64,000 bases of DNA from CAYUYV01 sp050331455 (GTDB lineage Bacteria; Pseudomonadota; Alphaproteobacteria; JAJFIK01), in the NCBI GenBank assembly GCA_050331455.1, contig JBHJGV010000005.1, forward strand, positions 86,442 to 150,441. Direction: 5' to 3'. The notes below the pieces were generated by a model that did no database searches, was not told the DNA's origin, and was given only the letters and a program-made list of their open reading frames with translations. The translations under genes were made by a program, and so were the position numbers. Below are positions 20,301 to 28,428 of the stretch, piece after piece. Position 1 is the stretch's first letter. Each line of letters starts with the position of its first letter.

Positions 20301-23300
20301 GCCTATGTGGTCTTCGGAACATCGGACACATCCATCTCGACCCTGACTGTTTCGGACCTTGATGGATCGAACGGCTTTCTGATCAACGGCGCCAACAGCC
20401 TCGACTCGCTCGGCTTCTACAACACCAGCGTCAGCACGGCGGGCGATTTCAACGGCGATGGCATCGACGACCTGCTGCTGGGGGCCGACGTCGCAGATCC
20501 CGACGGAAGCACGGCCGCCGGCGAAGCCTATGTCGTGTTCGGATCGAGCACGGGTTTCGCTGCCAGCGTCGATCTGAGCTCCCTTGACGGAACCAATGGC
20601 AAGACTCTGAACGGCATCGATCCGAACGATCAGGCCGGCGCGGCGGTCGGCAGTGGCGACTTCAACGGCGACGGCGCCAGCGATCTGCTGATCGGGGCAC
20701 CGGGAGCGAACCGGGCCGGACGGAACGACACGGGTGAATCCTATGTGGTGTTCGGCACCACGAGCGCGCCGCCGGCGGTGACGGTCTCCACGACCGAGCC
20801 CAGCCCGACCCAGAACGATCCGTTCACGGTTACCTTCACCTTCTCCGAAGCCGTGAGCGGCTTCGCCGCCGAGGATGTCACTGTCTCCGGGGGCGTCGTG
20901 AACGGGCCGCTTTTCACGGCCGACAATCAGGTCTTCACCGGCGTCGTCAATGCCTTTCTCAATGCTGAGGTCACGGTCTCCGTCGAAGCCGGTGTCGCCC
21001 TCGATGCCAGCAGTCTGGGCAATCTGGCCTCGAACACCGTGTCGGTTCAGGTCGACAACAGCCTGCTCGACTTGTCGACCCTCGACGGATCCAACGGCTT
21101 TGTCGTCAATGGGGTCAACGCCCTCGACCAATCCGGTTTTGCGGTCTCCGGTGCCGGCGACGTCAACAATGACGGTTTCGGCGATTTCATCATCGGCGCC
21201 CGCTATGCCGATGCCGGTGCCACGCGCAGCGGCGAGACCTATGTGGTGTTCGGCGGGACGGATGTGGGCGTCGGCGGCAGCTTCGATCTGTCCTCCCTCG
21301 ACGGCACGAACGGCTTCATGGTCGGCGGCAGCGACTTCAACGACCAATCCGGCTCCGCCGTTTCGGATCTGGGCGACGTCAATGGCGACGGCATCGACGA
21401 CCTGCTCATCGGCGCTCCGTTGAGTGACAAGGGCAACACGAACCCGACCAGCGAGGGCGAAAGCTATGTCATCTTCGGCGCCAGCACCGGCTTCGACGAT
21501 GCGATCATGGCGTCCGCCCTCAACGGCAGCAACGGTTTCGTCCTTGCCGGGATCGATCCCGGTGACCGGTCCGGCCTCGCGGTGTCGGGCGCCGGCGATT
21601 TCAACGGCGACGGCGTCAACGATCTGCTGATCGGCGCGTTCCTGGCCGATCCGGGCAACACCAGCGCCGGCGAGACCTATGTGGTCTTCGGCGGCTCGAC
21701 CCTCGGCAGTGGCGGGCTGTTCGATCTGGCCGGGCTCAACGGCTCCAATGGCTTCATTCTGGAAGGGCGGGGCGGATTCGACCGCAGCGGTCGCTCCGTC
21801 TCCTCCGCCGGAGACGTCAACAATGACGGCTTCGATGATCTCATTGTCGGCGCCGTGAGCCCCAGCCCGAACGGTCAAAGCTCCGCCGGCCAGAGCTATG
21901 TGGTCCTCGGGACGAGCGGAGCGACACCGACCAATCTGGGCGTTTCCTCCCTGGACGGACGCAACGGGTTCGCGCTGAACGGCGTCGATCCGTTCGATCT
22001 GGCGGGCTTGTCCGTGTCCGGTGCCGGCGACGTGAATGGCGACGGGATCGACGATTTCATGATCGGTGCCGAGCGGGCGGATGTGGATGGCGACAGCGAT
22101 GCCGGTGAGGTCTATGTCGTTTTCGGCTCAACCGAATTCGGTGCCACGGGGGCCGATGCGAGCATCGAGCTGTCCTCCCTGGACGGATCCAACGGGTTCG
22201 TCCTGCAGGGCGATGACGCCAACGACCTGACCGGCCGTAGCCTCTCCGACCTCGGCGATGTGAATGGCGACGGGATCGATGATCTTCTGGTCAGTGCTGT
22301 CCTGGCGGATCCGCACGGCTCGAACAATGCCGGCATCAGCTACGTTGTCTACGGGTCTCAGGATATCGGCGGCTCCGGGGCCTGGAGCCTGTCCTCCCTC
22401 GACGGCGCGAACGGATTTGCGATCAACGGGATCGATCCGGACGATCTGTCCGGCCAGTCCGTCTCCGGCGTTGGCGATGTCAATGGGGACGGGCTCAACG
22501 ATTTGATCATCGGGGCCTATTTGGCCGATCCCGGCGGACGAAACGCCAGCGGTGAGAGCTATGTCGTCTTCGGACGGGATGCCACTGCCCCGACGGTCGC
22601 GATCACCAGCCTGGACGGCACGAACACGGACACCAATCCGTTTACCGCCACTTTCACGTTCTCCGAGGACGTCACGGGCTTCGACGCGAATGACATCCTG
22701 GTCTCGGGCGGCATCCTCAATGGGCCGGTCTCCATGATCGATGCACGGACCTATACCGCGGCGTTCATGGGCGATGGGCCCGGCGTGCTGAGCATCGACG
22801 TGGTGCGCGGCGCCGCCCAGGATGGGGCCGGCAATGGCAGCGACGCAGCCAATCCCTTCCTGATCAACGTGACCGAGGACACCCTCGCGCTGTCCTCCTT
22901 GAACGGAAGCAACGGCTTTGTCCTCCACGGCATCAGCAATGGCGACCAGTCCGGTTTCGCCGTTTCCGGTGCGGGCGACGTGAATGGCGACGGCCTCAAA
23001 GACCTGCTGATCGGTGCCCGCTACGCCGATGGCGGCGCGCCCAATGGCGGCGAAACCTATGTCGTGTTCGGTGACGGCTCCCTGGGTGCGTCGGGTGGCT
23101 TCGATCTTTCCGCGCTGAACGGATCCAACGGCTTCACACTGCTGGGCATCGATGCGGATGATCGATCCGGCGCCGCCGTATCCCATCTCGGCGATGTCAA
23201 CGGCGACGGGATCGACGATTTGCTCATCGGCGCGAACCAGGGCGACCCGGACGGCAATGTCGGGGCCGGCGAAAGCTATGTGGTGTTCGGATCGTCCACG

Positions 23301-24782
23301 GGCTTCAATGCCTTCATGGACCTGTCGACCCTGAACGGCAGCGACGGCTTCGTCCTCAACGGGATCGATACGGGTGACCGGTCGGGCCTTGCAGTTTCGG
23401 AAGCGGGTGACTTCAACAATGACGGCATCAACGACCTGCTGATCGGCGCTTTCCTCGCCGATCCCAAGGGCGTCAACAATGCCGGGGAGACCTATCTTGT
23501 CTTCGGGGATGCCAATCTCGGCAACTCCGGCTCCCTCGACCTGTCCGACCTCAACGGCACGAACGGCTTCGTCATCAATGGCCGCGGCGGTGCGGACCGG
23601 ACCGGGCGCAGCGTCTCGTCCGCCGGGGACGTCAACGGAGACGGCTTCGACGACATCATTGTGGGCGCCGTCAGCCCAAGCCCGAACGGCCAGAGTTCGG
23701 CCGGCCGCGGCTTCGTCGTCTTCGGCACCGGCGCTGCCCTTGCGCCCAGCCTGGACCTGTCGACCCTCGACGGCCAGAACGGCTTCGCCCTCAACGGCAT
23801 CGATCCCTTTGACCTCGCGGGCCTTGCGGTGACCGGCGGCCATGACCTGAATGGCGACGGTCTCGACGACATGGTCATTGCGGCCGAGCGCGCCGACGGA
23901 ACCGGCGGTGCGGATACGGGTGAGGTGTATGTGGTCTTCGGGTCGGCGAGCTTCGGCACCGGAGGGTCGGCAAACGCCCTCAATCTGTCCGCCCTTGATG
24001 GATCCAACGGGTTCGTCCTTCGAGGGGAGAATGGCGGCGACTTTGCGGGGCGCTCCGTGTCCAGCGCCGAGGACGTCAATGGCGACGGCATCAGCGATCT
24101 CGTCATCGGTGCCGTGCTCGCCGATCCCAACCTGGTAGCCAGCGCCGGCCAGAGCTATGTGGTTTTCGGTGGCACCCATCTCGGTGCGGACGTGACGGTC
24201 GACCTGTCCCAACTCGACGGGGCCGACGGCTTCGCCCTGAACGGCATCGACGCCAGCGACCTGTCGGGTCACTCCGTGGCCGGAACGGGAGACGTGAATG
24301 GCGACGGCCTGGGAGATCTGATCATCGGTGCCTATCGGGGTGACCCGAATGGGAACACCAATGCCGGCGAAAGCTATGTGGTCTTCGGTCAGGCCAATGG
24401 CCGGGTCATCGAAGGCGACGCGGGCGACACGGTCCTGACCGGCACGGCCGGCGACGATGCCTTGCGCGGGGCCGGCGGCAACGACACGCTGACCGGCGGC
24501 GGCGGTGACGACCTCTTCGTCGTGGGAGCTGACTTCGGGGACGACGTTATTGTCGACTTCGATCAGGACGGAAACGATGCGGTCAACGCGCGGGCCACCG
24601 GCGGCCTTTTCTCAGATTTCGATGGCTCAGATGACGGCACCATCGACGCTGCGGATGCGGGGCTGAGCCCATCGGTCGATCTCGTGAATGGCGGATTGGA
24701 TCTCCGGCTGACCTTTGCCGACGGCTCCACCCTGACCTTCGAGGACACGACCGCGCTGGGCAGCGACGACATCGTGTTCTGA
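17340..24782 (+). CDS. Giant secreted FG-GAP/Ig-like repeat protein with C-terminal RTX tail
   Basis: The product has 2,480 residues and is very acidic. I count 28 FG-GAP blades, each with a calcium-binding DxNxDGxxD loop (for example DVNGDGIDD) followed by LLIGA and, later, YVVFG. They fall into four blocks of seven (residues about 1-530, 640-1140, 1243-1747, 1850-2352), each enough for one seven-bladed propeller. Three Ig-like domains with the motif TFTFSExVxGF (residues about 537-630, 1144-1240, 1750-1847) separate them. The end (from residue 2355) has RTX nonapeptides GGNDTLTGGGGDD and an acidic aromatic tail ending in DIVF, typical of type I secretion. There is no N-terminal signal peptide. 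ATG 17340 has GGAGAGGGG about 6 bases upstream. The likely role is a calcium-dependent surface adhesin or S-layer-like protein; no type I exporter is in the window. Confidence 0.93.
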   Translation: MRSNPFDLSALDGTNGLTLRGAGIADLTGLSVAAAGDLNNDGFDDILIGAPEADPLALAAALGGGPLPDLSNAVEDGLAFVVFGSSALGAGGADPLLALGTLNGVNGFIITGFDDGDGLGFSVNGAGDVNGDGIDDAIIGAPFGTRDAQDGIGEAYIVFGSTELGTTGAGASLAVSDLDGANGFVITGIDAGDQTGFSVAGAGDLNGDLIDDFLVSARDRNGSAGDTVVVFGSTGFGGTGGPSSFDLSSIDGANGFALNGIDAGDEAGSFVDGGGDINGDGLADLIIGAAEGDPASVTNAGESFVVFGSTALGSNGAPASLGLSSLDGLNGFVLNGGSIGDYAAVVSFTRDINGDHIDDLIVGAPFGDNTNSNAGESYVVFGSSAFGTSAGPASLDLTALNGTNGFVINGIDEDDNASVVSGAGDVNGDGLGDLLVGAPGPLAIDGGEGYVIFGSTGFSASQLDLSALDGSNGVVLNGIAAPLAAPVPPLLGTAVSNAGDVNGDGADDFLISAPAAGSTALTLNGDVFLVYGDDGIAPTAVVTTSEPDPTDTDPFMITIEFSEKVSGFDQADISVENGQIADFIAVSEKRFTAGVDADAEGTVTIDLPADAAIDRARNGTAPASFSIQIEADGGPIMPTADLDLSQLDGTNGVTIQGISVNDRSGAALSNAGDINGDGIDDVVIGAISGDPNGKPSAGETYVVFGSTDLGATAILGLLGQPATQGFVLNGINAQDQSGSAVSGLGDVNGDGVDDLGIGAVNADSSTGSSGGQTYVLFGNSNFGATGGITAFELSSLDGTNGFVIEGPDTNDNTGFSLSGAGDLNGDSVADFIIGERNDSGDLEEAYVVFGSSVGFGGTLNLGQLDGTDGFAINAGRGVVNDNFGQSVSEAGDVNNDGFDDLIIGASLTQNGLAQAVGAAYVVFGRSDFSASDLSLSTLDGTNGFTILEAVPNDLFGAAVSKAGDLNHDGFDDVVISEPYGGAGGRGRAYVVFGTSDTSISTLTVSDLDGSNGFLINGANSLDSLGFYNTSVSTAGDFNGDGIDDLLLGADVADPDGSTAAGEAYVVFGSSTGFAASVDLSSLDGTNGKTLNGIDPNDQAGAAVGSGDFNGDGASDLLIGAPGANRAGRNDTGESYVVFGTTSAPPAVTVSTTEPSPTQNDPFTVTFTFSEAVSGFAAEDVTVSGGVVNGPLFTADNQVFTGVVNAFLNAEVTVSVEAGVALDASSLGNLASNTVSVQVDNSLLDLSTLDGSNGFVVNGVNALDQSGFAVSGAGDVNNDGFGDFIIGARYADAGATRSGETYVVFGGTDVGVGGSFDLSSLDGTNGFMVGGSDFNDQSGSAVSDLGDVNGDGIDDLLIGAPLSDKGNTNPTSEGESYVIFGASTGFDDAIMASALNGSNGFVLAGIDPGDRSGLAVSGAGDFNGDGVNDLLIGAFLADPGNTSAGETYVVFGGSTLGSGGLFDLAGLNGSNGFILEGRGGFDRSGRSVSSAGDVNNDGFDDLIVGAVSPSPNGQSSAGQSYVVLGTSGATPTNLGVSSLDGRNGFALNGVDPFDLAGLSVSGAGDVNGDGIDDFMIGAERADVDGDSDAGEVYVVFGSTEFGATGADASIELSSLDGSNGFVLQGDDANDLTGRSLSDLGDVNGDGIDDLLVSAVLADPHGSNNAGISYVVYGSQDIGGSGAWSLSSLDGANGFAINGIDPDDLSGQSVSGVGDVNGDGLNDLIIGAYLADPGGRNASGESYVVFGRDATAPTVAITSLDGTNTDTNPFTATFTFSEDVTGFDANDILVSGGILNGPVSMIDARTYTAAFMGDGPGVLSIDVVRGAAQDGAGNGSDAANPFLINVTEDTLALSSLNGSNGFVLHGISNGDQSGFAVSGAGDVNGDGLKDLLIGARYADGGAPNGGETYVVFGDGSLGASGGFDLSALNGSNGFTLLGIDADDRSGAAVSHLGDVNGDGIDDLLIGANQGDPDGNVGAGESYVVFGSSTGFNAFMDLSTLNGSDGFVLNGIDTGDRSGLAVSEAGDFNNDGINDLLIGAFLADPKGVNNAGETYLVFGDANLGNSGSLDLSDLNGTNGFVINGRGGADRTGRSVSSAGDVNGDGFDDIIVGAVSPSPNGQSSAGRGFVVFGTGAALAPSLDLSTLDGQNGFALNGIDPFDLAGLAVTGGHDLNGDGLDDMVIAAERADGTGGADTGEVYVVFGSASFGTGGSANALNLSALDGSNGFVLRGENGGDFAGRSVSSAEDVNGDGISDLVIGAVLADPNLVASAGQSYVVFGGTHLGADVTVDLSQLDGADGFALNGIDASDLSGHSVAGTGDVNGDGLGDLIIGAYRGDPNGNTNAGESYVVFGQANGRVIEGDAGDTVLTGTAGDDALRGAGGNDTLTGGGGDDLFVVGADFGDDVIVDFDQDGNDAVNARATGGLFSDFDGSDDGTIDAADAGLSPSVDLVNGGLDLRLTFADGSTLTFEDTTALGSDDIVF

Positions 24783-24811
24783 TCCGGCATTCCCGCAAAA
24801 AGTCGAAAGCG

Positions 24812-24841
24812 AAAACGGGGGCTCACAGCCCCCGTTTTTTT
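24812..24841 (+). terminator. Rho-independent terminator after the giant RTX gene
   Basis: A 12-bp stem (AAAACGGGGGCT with AGCCCCCGTTTT) around a 3-base loop, followed by more T. It lies 30 bases after the stop of the giant gene and fits an intrinsic terminator. Confidence 0.93.
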
Positions 24842-24934
24842 GCCTTCGGATCCGGCGGCGGATCAGAAAGCACCATAAAGCGACGGTTTCAGGGAAGCCC
24901 TGCGGAACCCCGCTTGCGGGATCACGCTCCCGGG

Positions 24935-26008
24935 TCATAGGCGGTTGGACACCTTGATCTCGTCGGTGCCGGCGGGCAGCGAGATGAAGGTGCCGTCCCG
25001 CCCCACAGTGTAGGGCCCGTCATACACGTCCTCGACACCGTCCGTAAACGCCCGTTCAAGAGCGGACAATGGAAGGGCCGGAACGATGTGATAGAACAAC
25101 AGGTGATCGACCCCCGCAGCGGCGGCACTCTGCGCCGCCTGAACCGGCGAGGTGTGATAGTCCATGATATCGAGGGCGATCTTGGCAACGTTGGGCAGGC
25201 CATTGGCATCGGCGGCATTGTTCATCATGCCGACGAGCCGGAAAGACAGGGCCTCGTGGGCGAGCAGGTCCGCGCCTTTCGCAAAGCGCTCAAGATTGGG
25301 CGACTTTTTTGTATCTCCACTGATCACCAGAGACCGTCCGCCATATTCGAAACGATAGCCCACAGCCGGGGTCACCGGGAAATGATCGACCTTGAAGGCC
25401 GTCACCGTGATGCCGTCCTGGTCATAGACCGTCACGTCCTCGCCATCGGGCGGAGACTGGAATGCGTCCGCCTCGGCCGGTCCGCCGCTCGGCGGCACGA
25501 CGGTTTCGCCATGGTGGGCGACGCGGTAGCCACGGTCGAGGTCATAGGCGGTGTTGAACCCGTCCACGACCTGAGTGACGCCTTCCGGTCCGGCTACTGG
25601 AAGCGGCGTTTTGTGGTTGCCCTGGGCCCAGCGCAAGGTCATGAGTTCGCCCAGCCCGTCGATGTGGTCCGAATGGAAATGGGTCAGGAAAACCCGGGAC
25701 ACCTGGCCGGGAGACAGCCCCATGAGCGTGAGCGTGCGCGCGGCGCCGGAGCCGGAGTCGACAACGAACATGGTCTTGCCCGCAATGACGGTGACGCACG
25801 GTCCTGAGCGCCGAGGATCGGCCAGGGGCGATCCGGCGCCGCACAAGCCCACATGGAGGCCGTCGGGCAGCGCTGCCACCGGATCCGCGCCCAGGCGCGT
25901 CGACAAGGCCCGCTCGAAAATCCATAGACCAATGTCTTTTTGAAACACATACGCAACACCCGCCAGTGCAGCCAAGACGACAACAAGAATGGCAATAATC
26001 CGGCCCAT
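24935..26008 (-). CDS. MBL-fold metallo-hydrolase, membrane-anchored or secreted
   Basis: The 357-residue protein starts with a hydrophobic helix (IIAILVVVLAALAGVAYVF), a membrane anchor or signal. The metallo-beta-lactamase fold follows with the zinc motif FLTHFHSDHIDG near residue 110, a later SGDTKKSPN with the metal Asp near residue 230, and the final His in LLFYHIVP. It resembles the RNase Z / arylsulfatase-like MBL group, but a periplasmic location makes RNA an unlikely substrate; I infer a phosphodiesterase or esterase. ATG 26008 has GGAGGAAAG directly upstream, so I prefer it to ATG 26026. It is divergent from the HIT gene across 149 bases. Confidence 0.88.
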   Translation of the reverse strand: MGRIIAILVVVLAALAGVAYVFQKDIGLWIFERALSTRLGADPVAALPDGLHVGLCGAGSPLADPRRSGPCVTVIAGKTMFVVDSGSGAARTLTLMGLSPGQVSRVFLTHFHSDHIDGLGELMTLRWAQGNHKTPLPVAGPEGVTQVVDGFNTAYDLDRGYRVAHHGETVVPPSGGPAEADAFQSPPDGEDVTVYDQDGITVTAFKVDHFPVTPAVGYRFEYGGRSLVISGDTKKSPNLERFAKGADLLAHEALSFRLVGMMNNAADANGLPNVAKIALDIMDYHTSPVQAAQSAAAAGVDHLLFYHIVPALPLSALERAFTDGVEDVYDGPYTVGRDGTFISLPAGTDEIKVSNRL

Positions 26009-26157
26009 GGGGCTTTCCTCCTCCATGACAATCTGCGTTATGGCATTGGGCGCCGGCCGGCTTTTTCGACCCCAGGGGCCGCATCTTGGTCTGGCACCCG
26101 ATAACGCGATCCATTAACGACCCCCTTAAGACCTAACCGATCCGGGAGGCGAAGCCC

Positions 26158-26574
26158 ATGAGTTATGACAGCGGCAACATATTCGCGAAGATTATTCGGG
26201 GCGAAGCCCCCTGCGTGCGTGTCCATGAAGACGACAAGACCCTGGCCTTCATGGACATCATGCCCCAATCGCCCGGCCACACGCTGGTTATCCCAAAGGC
26301 GTCGGCCGAAAACCTGTTCGACCTCGATCCCGCCATGCTGGAAGCCCTGATCGTGCGCACCCAGACGGTTGCACGGGCCGTGAAGGCGGCCATGGAGGCG
26401 CCGGGCATCATGATCGCCCAACTCAACGGCTCCGAAGCCGGCCAGACGGTGTTTCACATCCATTTTCATATCATCCCGCGCTGGCAGGGCGTCGATTTCA
26501 AGATGCACGCGCGGGACATGGCTGACATGGACACGCTGAAGGCCCAGGCCGAGAAGATCATCGCCCATCTTTGA
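26158..26574 (+). CDS. HIT family protein (Hint-like nucleotide hydrolase)
   Basis: This 138-residue protein belongs to the histidine-triad superfamily. The catalytic motif is VFHIHFHIIPRW at about residues 98-109, and the N-terminal half has IFAKIIRGEAPCVRV and FMDIMPQSPGHTLVIPK, characteristic of Hint/HinT proteins that cleave purine nucleoside phosphoramidates or adenylated substrates. The length is normal. It begins at ATG 26158 after GGGAGGCGAAGCCC. It stands alone: the next DNA on this strand is a scar of mobile and truncated sequence. Confidence 0.94.
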   Translation: MSYDSGNIFAKIIRGEAPCVRVHEDDKTLAFMDIMPQSPGHTLVIPKASAENLFDLDPAMLEALIVRTQTVARAVKAAMEAPGIMIAQLNGSEAGQTVFHIHFHIIPRWQGVDFKMHARDMADMDTLKAQAEKIIAHL

Positions 26575-26686
26575 ACGGCGGCCCGACCTGAAAGGCCCTG
26601 TGCGTCTTGAAGTCCCACCACCTCCGCATGGACCCCGACGCTACCCGCCGCTTACCCATAAAGAGACGGTTCATCCCATAGGGTGC

Positions 26687-26872
26687 TATGACGCCGACGC
26701 TGCCGACGCAGGGTTCGATCCCGGCATCGGCAAGACGCTCCGTATACTTAATGCGAACGTACTGACGACCCCTGTCGCTGTGTTGCACCAGACCGCTCTG
26801 CTTTGCAGGGCATGGCCGGTACGGGGCTTGCTTGAGGGCGTCGAGGACAAAGCGCCTATGCGTTATGACGCC
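26687..26872 (-). pseudogene. IS3-family transposase fragment between 9-bp direct repeats
   Basis: Read on the minus strand this short piece encodes FVLDALKQAP and, further on, SGLVQHSDRGRQYVRIKYTE and RLADAGIEPCVGSVG. This is part of the DDE integrase core of IS3-group OrfB transposases (the HSDRGSQY block). Family members continue with GDSYDNALAE after GSVG, but here the match stops abruptly. About 55 residues out of roughly 280 remain, so it is inactive. The matching part lies between two copies of TATGACGCC (26687-26695 and 26864-26872). No terminal inverted repeats are visible. The 110 bases to its left (26575-26686) show no recognisable coding sequence. Confidence 0.8.
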
Positions 26873-26875
26873 CGT

Positions 26876-27070
26876 CAACCTTCTCAGCTTTTCGCGGCCA
26901 CCTATCAGGTCAATGAAAATGTGCGGTTTCGGGTCGGGGCGGAGAACATATTCAACGCCTTTCCCGAAGAGGCCGAATTCCAGGCCAATCGCGGCCTGAT
27001 CTATTCGCGCAACGCGCCCTATGACACCGACGGCGGCTTCGTTTACGGTCGGATCGATCTTTCCTTCTGA
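26876..27070 (+). pseudogene. 3' remnant of a TonB-dependent receptor gene
   Basis: The plus-strand frame from about 26876 to the TGA at 27070 encodes AATYQVNENVRFRVGAENIF, then NAFPEEAEFQANRGLIYSR, and ends in GGFVYGRIDLSF. This is the last strands of a TonB-dependent receptor barrel, with the usual terminal aromatic residue. Only about 64 of some 800 residues remain, starting right at the junction with the transposase scrap. The receptor was therefore mostly deleted. The PLP enzyme gene starts 18 bases downstream and was probably its operon partner; TonB receptor plus isopenicillin-N-epimerase-like pairs are known in alphaproteobacteria. Confidence 0.82.
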
Positions 27071-27088
27071 CCCGAAACGGATCGTGCC

Positions 27089-28393
27089 GTGATCAATCGA
27101 CGCCATGTCCTGGAGGGCGCCGCCGGTTTGGCGGCGTCTTCGCTTGCCAGCCAACCCTTGATGGCCTCCGCGACCCCCCAGGTCGCGCCGACGGGCGCCC
27201 GGCCCTCCGCCGAAATGCTCGCCTCAGACGAAGCATTCTGGCGCGGGATTGCGGCGCTTTACGAGACCACCGACGACATCGTCAATCTGGAAAACGGCAA
27301 TTGGGGCCTGATGGCCCAGCCGGTCCTCGAGCGCTATCTCGCCCTTACGCGAATGGTGAACCGGCAGAACTCCTATTATGCCCGTCGGGCCTATGGGCCG
27401 GACGTTCTGGCAGCGCGGGCCCGGGTCGCGGCCACCCTTGGCGCGGGCGAGGACGAGATCGTCTTTACCCGCGGGGCGACGGAGGCCCTCAAAGGCATCA
27501 TCGGGGGCTACTCAAAGCTCAAGCCCGGCGATGCGGTCATGTATGCCGATCTCGATTACGGGTCGATCCAGGCCTCCATGGACTGGCTGGCGGCCCGGGA
27601 CGGCGCGTCGGTCGTGCGGCTCGAGGTGCCGGAACCCGCGACCCATGACGGCCTGATCGATTTCTATACGGACGCCCTGAAAGCCAATCCCGCCGTGCGT
27701 CTTTTGCTGCTGACCCATGTCAGCCACCGCACGGGCCTTGTCATCCCCGTCAAGGCGATCACGGCCGCCGCCCGCGCCCTTGGCGTCGATGTCGTGGTGG
27801 ATGCGGCCCATTCCTGGGGTCAGATCGATTTCCGTATCGACGATCTGGGCGCGGATTTTGTCGGCTTCAACCTGCACAAATGGATCGGTGCGCCGGTCGG
27901 TGTGGGCCTTGCCTATATCCGGCGGGAACGCCTCGCCGACATCGCGCCGGACATGGCCTCGGGCGCGTGGGAGCAGGACCGCATTTCAGGGCGCGTCCAT
28001 ACGGGCACGGCCAATTTCGCGGCGATCCTGGCGGTGCCGCACGCCCTCGATTTCCATGACCGGGTTGGCCCGGCCCGCAAGGAGGCGCGGGTGCGCCATC
28101 TGCGGACCCTGTGGGTGGACGCCGCCCGGGGCATTCCGGGCCTCCAGATCCTGACGCCGGAGGATCCGCGCCTGCATGCCGGCATCACCTCGTTCCGCTT
28201 TGCCGGCCAGGGCTCCGTCGAGGCCAACAAGGCCATCGCGGCCCGGTTGTTGGACGAGCACAGCATCTTCACGGTGCATCGAAGCGGCGTTGCCGCCGGT
28301 GCCTGTATCCGGGTCACGCCCTCGCTCTACAACAGTGCGGCGGACGTTCAGCGTCTGGTCCCGGCCCTCGCCGCCATCGGGCAGAGCCTCTGA
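27089..28393 (+). CDS. PLP-dependent aminotransferase class V fold enzyme (isopenicillin N epimerase-like)
   Basis: This 434-residue protein begins with a twin-arginine-like leader (INRRHVLEGAAGLAASSLA), suggesting export to the periplasm by the Tat route as a folded cofactor enzyme. The class V fold follows: FTRGATEALKGII binds PLP phosphate, VVVDAAHSWGQIDF holds the PLP-pairing Asp and His, and NLHKWIGAPVGVG holds the Schiff-base Lys. It resembles isopenicillin N epimerase/cysteine-desulfurase-type enzymes and may act on imported peptides or amino acids. The start is GTG 27089. Its presumed partner receptor upstream is reduced to a 3' remnant, so its expression may be altered. Confidence 0.88.
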   Translation: MINRRHVLEGAAGLAASSLASQPLMASATPQVAPTGARPSAEMLASDEAFWRGIAALYETTDDIVNLENGNWGLMAQPVLERYLALTRMVNRQNSYYARRAYGPDVLAARARVAATLGAGEDEIVFTRGATEALKGIIGGYSKLKPGDAVMYADLDYGSIQASMDWLAARDGASVVRLEVPEPATHDGLIDFYTDALKANPAVRLLLLTHVSHRTGLVIPVKAITAAARALGVDVVVDAAHSWGQIDFRIDDLGADFVGFNLHKWIGAPVGVGLAYIRRERLADIAPDMASGAWEQDRISGRVHTGTANFAAILAVPHALDFHDRVGPARKEARVRHLRTLWVDAARGIPGLQILTPEDPRLHAGITSFRFAGQGSVEANKAIAARLLDEHSIFTVHRSGVAAGACIRVTPSLYNSAADVQRLVPALAAIGQSL

Positions 28394-28428
28394 TCCGCAG
28401 AGGACACGCCGGGCAGGATGGATGGATG

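Noticed and set aside
22128..24272. Long minus-strand frame opposite the giant RTX gene
   Set aside because: Its repeats only reflect the FG-GAP repeats of the coding strand read backwards.
17340..24400. Possible CRISPR or minisatellite array
   Set aside because: The periodicity is about 200 bases, degenerate at DNA level and in frame with protein repeats; no identical short repeats with unique spacers.
26600..27070. Single 156-residue plus-strand protein
   Set aside because: Its first half is the antisense of transposase DNA and only the second half is receptor sequence, so it is a chance fusion across a scar.
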